Of a DNA stretch of 64,000 bases, positions 12,003 through 41,514 are shown piece by piece; within the stretch, counting starts at the first letter, position 1, and each line of letters begins with the position of its first letter. The DNA comes from Amoebidium appalachense. Lineage: Eukaryota > Ichthyosporea. Location of the stretch: positions 248,001 to 312,000 of the forward strand of contig CAVNZM010000012.1 of assembly GCA_963693365.1 (NCBI GenBank). The letters are read 5' to 3'. The notes under the pieces were generated by a model that was given only the letters and a program-made list of their open reading frames with translations, was not told where the DNA came from and searched no databases. Both the position numbers and the translations under genes were made by a program.

Positions 12003-12372
12003 CTCAAATATGAAAAGGAAACCCTTGATTATGACCCACCGCAGCGTGGCACCACCTCAAATGGGTGCCTGCAATTGGAACCGGAGTACGTGTCCACACT
12101 CGCATGGGCAGCCTTTGACACCCACATAAAAACGGGTGTCCCAACTGCTTCACCTAGTCAGGCGATAATTTTACAGTGTGTAGCATGTACCTATGGTGAC
12201 GTGTGAAGTAATGCTGGTTTAGCTTGGAAACAGCCTGTGTAAGCTGTGTAAGCTGAACCTGTGAGAGAGAGAGAGAGGTGCAGCGTGTCAAGCTCCAGCC
12301 TTCCCTCTCCACGAACGTTATATTAGACTAGCCTGTACCGCCCGGCCCTCCAAGCCGGCCTTATACACCGCA

Positions 12373-13098
12373 CTATTGCAGTGAGAAACGAAGGTAGAAG
12401 AGAAAGAAAAAATATGAAATGAAAACAAAGAAACAAAGAAAAAAAAAGGAAAAACAGGAAATACTGAGAACGAAAACCAAAACGTAGTGCTCACGGTATT
12501 GCAAATATAGTGCATCGACCCCAACCATATCGCGCACGACCAGCTTATCCACAGTGCGCGGGATACCTATGGCCATTTCCAGGGGGGGGGGGGCGTTATT
12601 TTCATTCTGCCTGCAGGCTCCGGATCCGGCCGCGGCCCGAGGCTGCCGAAATTTGAGTCGATGAAACCAGAAAGTTTCATAAATATTATTTTGAATATAA
12701 TAATCGTAACAACAGAATAAAAAGTAATCTTCTAAAAAAACAATGGGATAGGCAAGTAGCGCTTGAGCGATGTGACCGTTGTCAACGGCAGAGACTGAGC
12801 TTGATATTTGAATCTTGAGTTGAGATAAGCCGCTTATATCTTGGGACACAAAACTATGAACAAAACGTATTTTTGGGATACTCTTAGGAAACATTAAGTG
12901 TAATATTTGGTATAAATATTTTGGGATAGCGTTACACGCCCTCGTTGAAGTTGTAAATGTATCCAGAGAACCCAGGGGTTGCCATTGCAAGGAAATCGTT
13001 ATATTTAGATATCGCAGAATGACAATATGACCCATAAGACAAAGAAGATAAATTTGAGATCTTTGAGGATGATACCCAAAACGTTTTCCGGGATACAT
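12373..13098 (-). CDS. Hypothetical 241-codon open frame, unrecognised
   Basis: An uninterrupted non-repetitive frame in AT-rich DNA, starting MYPGKRFGYHPQRSQIYLLC. The last third is a hydrophobic Phe/Tyr-rich tail that is merely the complement of a GAAA-rich tract. No domain is recognised. It may be a chance frame, part of the unidentified minus-strand gene, or a decayed element. Its length in AT-rich sequence is unlikely by chance, so it is listed at low confidence. Confidence 0.2.
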   Translation of the reverse strand: MYPGKRFGYHPQRSQIYLLCLMGHIVILRYLNITISLQWQPLGSLDTFTTSTRACNAIPKYLYQILHLMFPKSIPKIRFVHSFVSQDISGLSQLKIQISSSVSAVDNGHIAQALLAYPIVFLEDYFLFCCYDYYIQNNIYETFWFHRLKFRQPRAAAGSGACRQNENNAPPPLEMAIGIPRTVDKLVVRDMVGVDALYLQYREHYVLVFVLSISCFSFFFLCFFVFISYFFFLFYLRFSLQ

Positions 13099-13357
13099 TT
13101 ATCTGCATCACCACGGTCGCGCGCGCGTGTGGAAAGTCTGTCAAAAGCATACCTGATCTTTAGTCAATCATCGAATTTTCTAAGAGTTGATAGTATATTT
13201 ATTTGTTTAATACAAAAAGTACTCTGAACTGGCCAATCGCTGCAGGTTAGAATACGATGCACTTGAAGGCATCTTTGAGTACCAAAATATGTAGCCTGGC
13301 AGCGCGTGCGGGCAATGCAAAATATACTACTGCTAGCTGGAACGTTGCCTCGGCTGA

Positions 13358-13365
13358 TGACGTCA
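13358..13365. promoter_or_regulatory. CRE palindrome TGACGTCA in a candidate bidirectional promoter
   Basis: A perfect CREB/ATF site lies within gatgacgtcatga, about 257 bp upstream of the helicase start codon. A CCAAT box follows at 13380-13384. The unidentified minus-strand gene lies on the other side, so the stretch 13.3-13.6 kb could serve both genes. Confidence 0.5.
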
Positions 13366-13379
13366 TGATGCTGTGCGGG

Positions 13380-13384
13380 CCAAT
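13380..13384 (+). promoter_or_regulatory. CCAAT box
   Basis: The motif ggCCAATca is a consensus NF-Y type CCAAT box 15 bp from the CRE. Its combination with the CRE and its placement about 240 bp before the helicase ATG support promoter function. Not tested. Confidence 0.4.
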
Positions 13385-13621
13385 CAAATTGCTTCCCGCC
13401 AACCTCTTATCGCTCAGTGAGCCGCACCACCGGTCGGCACTTCAACTTGAAAGTTTCACCCGATGCCCCTCTGAGCTCGTCCTCCGGCCGAGCCCATTTC
13501 TTTTATGCCCAAACGTAGTCTCTCTACATGGTACGCTGCTGTACTAGGATTGAAACTGTAAACGCATGGCTGGGGCATATTCCATGTTCTAGGTCATCTC
13601 ACTGTTCTGCTGAGGTCGAAC

Positions 13622-31557
<17,936 letters not shown>

Positions 31558-31679
31558 ACACTCAGCCATAGCAGCCAAAGGACGGGGTGGCTGGCTGCAT
31601 GTGGGGGGGAGAGAGGGGTTGTGGGGGGGGGGGGTCGTCTTTCCGGATGATTGGATAGCATGTATGACTAGTAGAAAGT

Positions 31680-32000
31680 CGCGTATGGCTGGTGAGATAA
31701 TAATCTATGAAAATTATGATATTTGTGTATGGCAGTCGAGATAGTTATGCATGAAAATTAAGATATTGGCTGATGTGAATGAAAATTATGATATTTGTGT
31801 ATGGCTGGTGGGATAGTTATGTACGATAAATAACATATTGGCTGGTATGTTTGAAATTTTGAGATATTTGTAAGGGTGGTGAGATAGTTGTGTATGAAAA
31901 GTGAGACTTTGTGTATGGCTGGTGGAACATTTGTGTAGGACCGGTGGGATGTAGGAATGGTTGGATATTGGTGTATTACTGGTGGGATAGTAATTTATAC
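31680..32000 (+). repeat. Degenerate tandem repeat downstream of the helicase gene
   Basis: About seven diverged copies of a 40-50 bp AT-rich unit with gtatggctggtgggatagtt and gaaaattatgatatttgt. It lies between the helicase stop and its candidate poly(A) signals, so it is probably in the 3' UTR. Confidence 0.7.
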
Positions 32001-32005
32001 CTACC

Positions 32006-32011
32006 AATAAA
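32006..32011 (+). terminator. DDX11: Candidate poly(A) signal for the helicase gene
   Basis: An AATAAA hexamer lies about 450 nt downstream of the helicase stop; a second is at 32204-32209. The 3' UTR would include the 31.68-32.0 kb tandem repeat. Confidence 0.4.
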
Positions 32012-33110
32012 AGGCTGTTTGCTGCGTGACATGTCATGCATATTTCTTAAAGTGACTAGGTGTGCAGAATGCGTAGAATGGTATAAATTTTGCTTCGGGG
32101 CTTTCATGCATGCCGGTGTATCTCTACGTATTCCTACGGCTGCTAATACGCTACGACCCATGCTTGAATGTACATGTACGGCACTTTAACCGCGAATGGA
32201 ACGAATAAAGTATGTTTTTGTAAAGGAACGAAGGACATATGTGCCCTGTGTTAGGCCTGTGCGTGGAAGGGAAAAACAGACAACATGCAAGTGTGGCATG
32301 CACGTGCACGCTGCTGGTGCTTATGTGCTGTGTGGGTGCACGGGCATGTCCGGTGATCGATATCACGGGCAGAGTCTTTGGATCAGCCTAGGGACACAGT
32401 ATTTATTATTAAATTTTATGGTGGGAAGGGGGGTCCGGGACGTATCAGTAGACGGTGTTCACGTGTTACTGCCGTCGAATATATTTGGCATATGCATACA
32501 ATGGCACCGCTTGGTTTATTCGATCCCCCCCCCCGGGATTTCATATCACTGGTGGGGAGAGTTATAATGAAGGGTGCTGCTTTATTTGTGATCAACAATG
32601 ACATGATGTTTCGGTCCGGATGTTACCCACCTAGATTAGCGGTTTCAACATGTTTTTCGAGGCACCTGGCTCGTAGTGTAATGTTGACCGACCAAGGAGA
32701 TTAGTACGTGTGTGTGCACCGATTTCGACTTTTTGGCCAATGTGGTAGCTACGTTCTATTGGTCAGGGAGCATCACCTCCACAAACCACCGTTGAAGACC
32801 ACCAATAACGTGGGGTCTGCCTATTATGAGGTTGGGGACTGGGGGCACACATGGCACGTCATAGCATGTAATATGGCATGGCCACATGTTCAATGCGGTG
32901 TTCCACCCGACCCAGGTGTACATATTAGACGTAATGATGCCTGGGACACCATACCGTGGGCCATTTTTTCAATGCCATCAGCAATGAAGTTAGCGAATTG
33001 GTGAAATTCTCAGGGGACTATAATATTTTTTTTTTTTTTTGGGGGGGGGGGGGGGGAGGGGGGAGGGGGGGGGGGGGGGGATAAGCCTTGGAGGCGTGGG
33101 GGGAGGGTGT

Positions 33111-33141
<31 letters not shown>

Positions 33142-34462
33142 GGGGGTAAAGGAGGGCGGGGGGGGGAGGGTGTGGCAGGGGGGGGGGGGAGGGGGGCTAA
33201 ATCGAGCGCTCACAGTACGTGTACTGCAACTGCCTGTGTAATGCAAACACACACACACGTGTGTGTGTCCTAACATAGCAATTGACATATGCATGTTTGT
33301 GGTTGCACGTAGTACAGCGCACAGCTGTATGCCTGCCACGTGTGGTGGTGTACTGTGTGTGTGAAGACGACGTACGTATGTGCACGTGTCACATACGTAT
33401 AACTATAGATGGATAATGCGTACTTGTGTGTGCACGTGCTTATACCGTCGCATGTGCCCGTGTGTGCACCTTATATTTGTAATACAGTATGTGTGTATGT
33501 GTGCGCATGCCGACGCGTCAATAATGATTTGATGCTACATAGGCTGAAAAGTGTAACCCCCCCTCCCCCCCCCTCCCCCTCCCCCTCCCCCCCCCCTCCC
33601 CCCCCCCTCCCCCCCCCCCCCCCCCCGCCCCCCGTTCTCCCGAACCCTGCCACCCACTCACCCACTCACCCACACAACACCCACCCACCCCGTGCCATAA
33701 ACTCCACGGCCCTGCCGCCGCACAATTAGCTAAGACAAAACGATAACTACTTTTTAATATCGGCACACCCTTTTGAGTCTTGTGCAATCACTATGCTCGG
33801 GCGAATTGACGATACTAACTACATGTACGTGGTGGTGTCGGACTTGTTGCCTCATTATGTTAGCCGTTTCAAGAGGAGCCAGTAATCACACCAGCTGAAT
33901 AATATTATAACTGCGAGCAGAACGGGCCATTGCACGGACTAACGAAATCAGAATTGTTCTGCAAAAAGAAATATTATTCGATAGAAAACTTAACTGCAAC
34001 AGCACCTGATTCAGCAGAAGAGAAATTGCCAAAAACAAAAACAAAATTATCCTGCCAAAAAAATCATGATATATATCCCAGAATTATTGCACGAAAATGA
34101 AAAAAATGGAAAATTCTGCAGAAATACTCTGCAAAAAACAGTCACTCTGCAATCAGTGTTGTTCTGCAAAAAGCAAGTGAGTTGAACGATTCTGCTTTTG
34201 GGTCAATTAGGCAAGCAGAATCATTCTGCAGTCCTGCAGGAGGGGGCATGGGAGGAGGAGGAGGAGGGGGAGGGCAGGGGGGAGAGGATCCGGAAGGGTG
34301 GGGTGGGGGGGGGGGGGAGGGGGGGGGGGGGGGAGGGGGGTAATATCAGGGTTCGTTTGCGTGTGCGCGTCATTGCGTGCGTCTGGGACACTGTGTTTGT
34401 GTGCGTGCATGTGTATATGTGTCACGGTGTGTTGTTGTAGTTGTTGGAGGGGGGGTGGGTGT

Positions 34463-34521
<59 letters not shown>

Positions 34522-34870
34522 GATAATAGAGGGAGATCGGTGGATTGTATGTGCATGTGTGTGTGTGATGGATGTGTGTGTTCGTGTGTGCATGCGTGCG
34601 CGCGTGTGTGTGTTTGTGTGTGTGTATGTGCGTGCGTGTGCACGCGCGTGTGTACGTTTGTGTGCCTGGCTGTGTGTGTGTCTGTCTGTGTCTGTATGAA
34701 GGTGATTGCGTGCGTGTGTGCGCACACGCGTGCTTGCGCGCGCGCGCGCGTGTGTACTTCTATGTGTTTGCTTGTGTGTGTGTGTGTGTGTGTACATGTG
34801 TGTGTGTGTGTTCGTGCGTTTTTTATTTTTTCACGTTTTTTTCCCGGAGGACCCGTGTGTGTGAGTGCGT

Positions 34871-34973
<103 letters not shown>

Positions 34974-37259
34974 GTGTGTATGTGTGTGCCGGTGTGAGTG
35001 TGTGTCGAGAGGGGGAGGGGGGAGGGAGAGGGGGGGGAGGGAGGAGGGGGGGCATGCAGCCTGTAAGTAGGAACATCATGTTGAGTGCAATGACTCTGAA
35101 AGTGGAGCATACACCATACATGATGCTATTAAAGGTGATCTCATCCACTGGCAGAACATTGTTATCCGGATGTCACGGTGCAACACTATCTTTCAAAAAA
35201 CTATCCTCCCCCTAGCTTAGTGGGCCTCCCCCCCCCCCCCCCCCCCTCCCCACCCCCCCCCCCCAGGAGCAACCCCAGGAACCCCACGGCCCATCCCCCC
35301 CCCCCCCCCCCCCCGGCCGTGGGCCCCTCCCCCCCCCCCCCTCCCCTCCGCTTCCGCTCGTCACCCCACCACCACACACACACACACACACAAGCAAACT
35401 CTCACAACATCCAACTCTCACCCACACCACCCACCCACCCACCCACCCGACCCATGCCACGGGCTTAACAGAAGGCCTAACAGGCGCAGGTGGTGACTGT
35501 CTTAGCGATCCATGATGTGTGACGTTCGTTTCGAAATCAAGCAGGCTGCACGCAGGCGTGAGTGCGTGCGTGTGAGTGCACGTCCGTGTGGGTTTATGTG
35601 TGTGTGCGGTGTGCGTGTGTTTGGAGGGGTCCCGGGGGAGGGGAGGGGGGAGACACGAGATTCAAGTGAGGGGCGGCCCCCGAAGGTTCAACACGAGGGC
35701 CTCATCTGCATCCCCGGAATACAAACAGCTGCGACAAATGATTGGTTACCATCAGATGCAAATAATGAGCTACGTAGATGCACAAATTAAAAACAGCCCT
35801 CGCACATTCCTAGATTGCTTTTCATGGAACGTCATTAGCTTTGGGGTTATTGATTGGTGGTCAAATACCTAGCTGCAGGGCCCGAACTCAGGGTGTGAAA
35901 GTAGTGTTTTGGTCACGCCAAGTTGGCAAGGCGGGCACCGGCCGTCCGGGTCCCGAACCGTCCTAGGCCTGACAATGTTTTTCCTCATCATGCTTTTTAA
36001 AAAAAAAAAATGTTAGTTGTAATACATACTCGTGATGCTAGGGACGCTTTTCGCCGGATAGAAACTTGGTGGCCCTTCCTGAGGAAGCAGGCTGCCCCAG
36101 AGCCCCTACACTGTACGTAGCTTGTAATTTTATGAGCTCAGCCAGTCTCCACACATTCGGCTACTGCAGCGCTCACAGGGCTAGCGCTTCACCTGCGCAC
36201 TGGGGCACGAAGTTGCATACGTCATATCGCACATTATTCGTGGCCGTTAAGGGGCTCCTACGACTCAGTGTGGTCACTAGCTAGGCCAGGATCCGCGTGA
36301 GGAAGGCAGTTGTGTACAGTAGTAGTGCGTACTCAACAGACCTGACCTAAGGGTTGTTGCATGACCTTGTCTGCAAAATGTTCATTCACCTCAGGCTTAG
36401 AGTTCTTGTGCTCCAAACTGTGTAGATGCAAGATAGTAACCTTCCGTCACAGACTTTGGTTTCGCATCACACACAGAACCGAAACAGCAGCAACTGTTGC
36501 AGGGAGAGACAAGTCATTCGCAGTTTATTCGTCAAACAGGGGACCCCAGGTCCACCACATACGGAAAAATACCAGGCATATTGCTGGACGTGTAAGGTGT
36601 AACGGTAAATACAACGTTCATACAGATACAGGGACTCAATCATACGGTCCTACTGGCCTTGGCCCGTGAACAATGCCGTCGGGCGCACAAAGGCAGACGG
36701 GCCCTCCCCTAGCCGCAGTGTGGGCTTGGTGGGTGAGGGGGTTTGGGGTGCCTGTAGAGGGGTCAGGTCAGTTAGCCATGCTGGAGGAGAAGTTGAGAGT
36801 GTTGGGTGTGTGTGCGTGCACGTGCGTATGTGTCCGTGCGAGTGTTTGTGTGTTTGTTTGGGGGTAGGGGTGTGGTGTGTGTGAAGGGAAAGGGGGGGGG
36901 GGGGGGGGGGGGGGAGGTATACATAAGGCAGCGGAGTTGAGCTGACCAGAGGAGGGGTGAGAGGGGACAACGGGTGACAAAAGGAGGGTGGAGGTAGAGG
37001 CACATCTTTCATGCCGACAGCAAAAGCACAACGGACATAAAAACACGAACGTGTTGAGAGATGTATTTTTTTGTTTGCTTTTTTTTTGGCCCCGGGCAAG
37101 GGGGGGGGGGGGGGGGGGGGCAGACAACGACAGGCAACACCGCTCTTTACAAGCACCAGAAAAATGCTCATCCTGTGCCAGCTGCTCCCCGCGCTGCACA
37201 AAACCAATCACCCTTTTCTAGCCGTACACCCATCACTCCCAGCAATATCCCATTTAAGT

Positions 37260-38793
37260 CTATATCTCTCTTTGTGTGTGTGCTATGTGAATTTTGCGTC
37301 CACAACCATGGCCTACTACAGCGTGCAGTATGCAGGCAATGAATAGGTAACCCACCACAGACACGGACAGCGTGTTGCCTGGCAGGGTGGCACACGGTCT
37401 CCTCAGGTGGCGGTTGGTTGGTGGCCGGGGCACTGCCAGAAGGTTGGGGGGGCTGGGCAGGCAGTAGGAGGGGGCATGGCCCTCTCTCATCCTGATGGCG
37501 TCGGGGGCAGGCGCCTGCAGCCAGAAGAAAGGAAAAACGAGTGAACACATATGTTGGCAGAGACGAAGAGCAGTAGCGTGCCATTCCAAAGATCCAGCCA
37601 CTTCTTTTTAACTACAACATGACGTGTCTGAAGCATGAGCATCTACTATGATCATAACGTGCACATACCTGCTTAAGTACAAACTTCTCCTCTCAGCACG
37701 TCTACTCGAACGAAAGTGACTAAATATTACAACCCTGTGTTGGGACAATAAAGGTCTGCACGCTGTCTGCACGAGGAGGTTGTATGAGGGGATGCAAGCA
37801 GCAAGTGCACAGGGGCACACATATGTAATGTGGGCAAGAGCACACACCCTTTCTGTGTTTAGTGTTGGGGGGGCTGTTCGGTTTGTCTGTATGGCCTCCA
37901 GTTCTGGGTCGTCCCGGTCTAGAAGGTGGGCCCCGGCCAGGCAACGGCACACACCCCTAGTGCTGCCGGCAGTGGAGAAGGAGAGCTGCCGCTTGGGCAC
38001 CTGCACATGGGGACATAAGACAGGGTCGCAGTATAAAGCATGACTATGTGCTGAAGCTTGCTTTGTTTTGTGGCTTTCGTGCATCTCCCTCATAACACAC
38101 CACAAACACCCCAACAACTGGCTTAACCCTCCTTTGAGCAGTCAAACAACGTTCCGCAGCAGCAAAGAACTTAGAAAGGAAGGAAACTACGAAAACAAGC
38201 GTTTTTGTTTACCATACTGTGCGCACGTGTACACGAGTTTTTTCTCTCCTTCTCGAGGCCAGGTAAGGGAGGGGGGGGGGAGGGGGCTGGGGCACACCTT
38301 GTGTGGGCTGGGGTGCTTTGCAGTTTTTGTTACACCCGCACGCCTTCTACTCCTCAGTAGCTCGTGCGTGAGCAAACCCACAGGCTGGACCGTAAGGGGG
38401 CGGGTGGTGGGTGTTTTGGGTGTGAGGGCCTCCCCATCACCTGCATGCTGGGCTGATGCACTTCTCGCTTTAGTGTGAATAACCTGCACGGGTAGGTGTC
38501 AGCACACAACCACCCTAGTAAAGAGTATCTAATCTGCACAGAAAGCACACAGAAGCTAAAATGCACCTCGGAAAAAAGCATGTGGGCGGGAGTGACTCAA
38601 ACCTTTGCGGGTGTGCTGTCAGTCCACAGGGGGTCAGGTCCGATAGCAGCCAAGGGCTGGGCGGACAGGACACCGACCTCTGTGCAGCTCATAGTGCACA
38701 CTGCAAGGGTGGACAAGGGCACAATTAGGGCGCGGTGGTGCTATCATATACGGCCGTAACAAAAAAGATACAACAGGCCGATTGGTGTGTAAT

Positions 38794-38830
<37 letters not shown>

Positions 38831-38976
38831 GGCTGTGCTTCAACGCAGTGCGTAAGGTGTGGAGGGAGTCAGCGCAAACAAACGGCGAACCACGGACAGG
38901 TATGCCGCCTATCAAATCTAGTGCACGTAAGTGCATGTCCTCCTCTAAGCACATAGCTCCTAAAAACATTACATAA
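37260..38976 (-). CDS. Unrecognised protein with a C-terminal hydrophobic anchor
   Basis: Four exons, 38603-38679, 38441-38483, 37848-38000 and 37260-37514, join in phase to 175 residues and a TAG. A fifth, 38898-38976 (YVMFLGAMCLEEDMHLRALD), fits upstream with a weaker donor. Readable blocks are LFTLKREVHQPSMQ, VPKRQLSFSTAGSTRG and DPELEAIQTNRTAPP. Near the end, LSVSVVGYLFIACILHAVV is a likely single membrane segment followed by GHGCGRKIHIAHTQREI. This suggests a tail-anchored or C-terminal single-pass protein. The family is not recognised, the start codon is not located, and no poly(A) signal was found close by. Confidence 0.45.
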
Positions 38977-39607
38977 CTGCAGGACTGGCAAGACTCTTCA
39001 TCTCTTTTCTGCGCAGGGGCCCGCATGAGCACTTATACATACGCGTCGGTTGAAAAACGCGCGGACGGTGCAAGTGTAAACAATCCATATAAGAGACCAT
39101 ACGCCGCCACAGTATACGCTTCTCACCTCCACGTCAAAGCACTTGTTTTATTCGCAAGGTTATATCGCTTCTTCTCTCCTCGCGTCACCAGAGAGCCTCA
39201 CAATAACATAAGCAAATACGCATAGCATATCAGTTGTTGACCAGATGTACACGTTGCCGCGAAACTGAAGGGATGGCGCCAAGTGTTGTGTCTTTATGTA
39301 CTCCGAAATGCCCAGCAAATGAGAACACATGATCTTTATCCAATGCGATACGATTTTGGTGATGTGCGCCAATCATAATTCGAAATGTAGTTAATTGGCG
39401 CGAGCCTTGATTGTCAGTTTGCTTGGCCGGTTTTCCGCGCCTTTGGAGGGAGCCACCGGAGGAACCGAGTGGATGCGCCCCTCAACGATGCAAAGAAAAT
39501 AAAAAATAAAAAGGAAACAACAAAGGAGTGGCCTGGTAGTCTATATCGAGAAAGTCTCATGCAGCAGACTCACAATAACTATGCTTAGTACTCTGCTCTT
39601 TTTTCAG

Positions 39608-39796
39608 ATGACATATGATCATCAATGCGCTCAGAAAAATGAGATGCTTGTTGAAACCTCTGTGTCCGAACTGCCACAGCGCACACAATTCTTGATAAGT
39701 ACAAACGTAACAGAGAGTAAAGGCATTGGGTATGCAACGCGTGACGGAGTGCTTTTATTACCGTGCCTAGCTCACAGGACAAGGATGCGCAAACAG
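39608..39796 (+). CDS. Orphan exon candidate, unrecognised
   Basis: A 189-nt frame (63 codons) bounded by ctcttttttcag and a GTGACA donor, in phase 0 at both ends, beginning MTYDHQCAQKNEMLVETSV and containing GIGYATRDGVLLLPC. Composition is normal. No neighbouring exon could be chained to it, so it may be a chance frame. Confidence 0.25.
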
Positions 39797-40675
39797 GTGA
39801 CAACGCTTGTACACCCTAACATGGATGCATGGAGCAACGGCGAAACGATGCAAGCACGATGTTATTGAATCTCGGGAAGGGGCAAAAAAAAAAACGACTG
39901 TTACTGAAATAAAGGACTATACAGAACGCCATTGCCCTTTCTTTCGACCTTGCTGCCATCAAAAGGAAGCACCTTACCTCAAGTTATGATAGTAAGCTCC
40001 AGTTGTGTTGCGTTCGCTTGCACTGTGGCGATGGCACGCACAGTCTTTGTGCAAAAAGACAACGGAGTTCTGGACGGCAGCTGCGTTGCAGTTGTGTGTG
40101 CCTGTTTGGCGGCAACTATAGGCGTGCGAGACATAAACTAGTATATGCGGCATAGAGGTCGAAAAAGCAGGTAGTACTGAGTAGCTGAGATCTGGCATCG
40201 GTTCAGTCACAAGCTGGTCTATTAAATTTGCCCACCATATATATGCATCACACGGTGTGACGCCTACTTACTCAGGCTCAACAAGACGAACCAGTAGTGG
40301 CCTACATGCAAGGGCTGCTGTGTGCTGCACGTTCACAGGTTACGGTCACTATTAGCTGCACACTGTCTCAGGCCACAGTCTGCGCCGTGCGTTGACCTGT
40401 AGTCAAGTGTAGCACGGACGGCATGGCAGGATGGGAAATTCAGACCTTTTTTCTCGGTATTTTTTCAAGCCCCGGTGTATTTTCGCCCGGGGGGTATGGT
40501 ATTTTTCTTCCCAAGTCAATGGAGGATAAAGGAGGGGTCCTACTGTAACTTACCATGAAACTTGCGGGGGCTTACCATAAACTGAAATTTTGATGGTATT
40601 TTTGAAAACTTTTGGGTATTTTTTACCGTAAAAACGGGGTTATGGTCGGGCTTGATGGGCCGGTGTACTTCTGTA

Positions 40676-41514
40676 CAGGGATGTGTCGGGTTGGGTCGAC
40701 CCGAGAACCAACCCGGCCGGGTCGGCGTTACCCAACCCCGACCCGGGGCATTTTTGCTCAAACCCGGTCGGCTTTATGACCCGGCGGGTCAGACCCGTAC
40801 CCAGCCCGACCGATGGCTCTGACCCGGTCAGTTCCCGCCGGGTCAGGGTAAAGCATGATATATTAACCATAATAAGTAGTAAATTTGGATTGATAATTGG
40901 TTTTCAGGGATTGCACAGTGAACTAATAACAATACAGTATTTTAATCATGTCCATATATGGTAGTATAAACATTGCCGAGGCATAGTTAGCTATAGTAGT
41001 AGAGTACTGAGGCTAGGCTAGCGCTTTAATATAAAAAGAGAAAGAAAAAGAAAAAGAAAAAAGAGAGAGACAATCGTAACTGCTGTGCACGTTACGTTGT
41101 GTTTGCTTTAGTCACCACTACCCAGCTCTATATAATCAAGTTGTAAGCCGCAAGCACACGAGCACTGTCTGTTCACATGTAGACACCATGCGTGGAAAAG
41201 CCACACACACACCGCGAGCACATGTGCACACACAGCACGCACGCACGCAAGCATATCACACACACCGTGACACGTGCACAAACACACACACACACACACA
41301 CACGAATACATGTACACACGTATATATGGCCAGTCCGGGCGAGCACCCGAGGTTTTCGCATTTGGTAACCCGCGGGTCAACCCGATCACAAGGGTCCAAG
41401 ACCCAAGAACCAACCCGGTCCGGACCGAAAAAAAGACGACCCAGGCCCGAGATCCACCCGGTCTTTTCGTAAACCCGCCCGAGACCCACCCGGCCAGTGA
41501 CCGACACATCCCTG
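40676..41514. mobile_element. hAT-type non-autonomous DNA transposon (MITE), 839 bp
   Basis: The left end CAGGGATGTGTCGG (40676-40689) and right end CCGACACATCCCTG (41501-41514) are perfect 14-bp terminal inverted repeats. They are flanked by identical 8-bp target duplications CTTCTGTA at 40668-40675 and 41515-41522. Eight-bp duplications and CAGGG termini are typical of the hAT superfamily. Subterminal regions on both sides are rich in short ACCCGG/GGGTC motifs. No transposase frame is present; the interior is AT-rich, with a small (AC)n tract. Confidence 0.9.

Noticed and set aside
11949-12206. Plus-strand frame without ATG reading RYWLLKYEKETLDYDPPQRG
   Set aside because: It overlaps the phase-linked minus-strand exon 11842-12002, has no partner exon, and an open run of this length is possible by chance.
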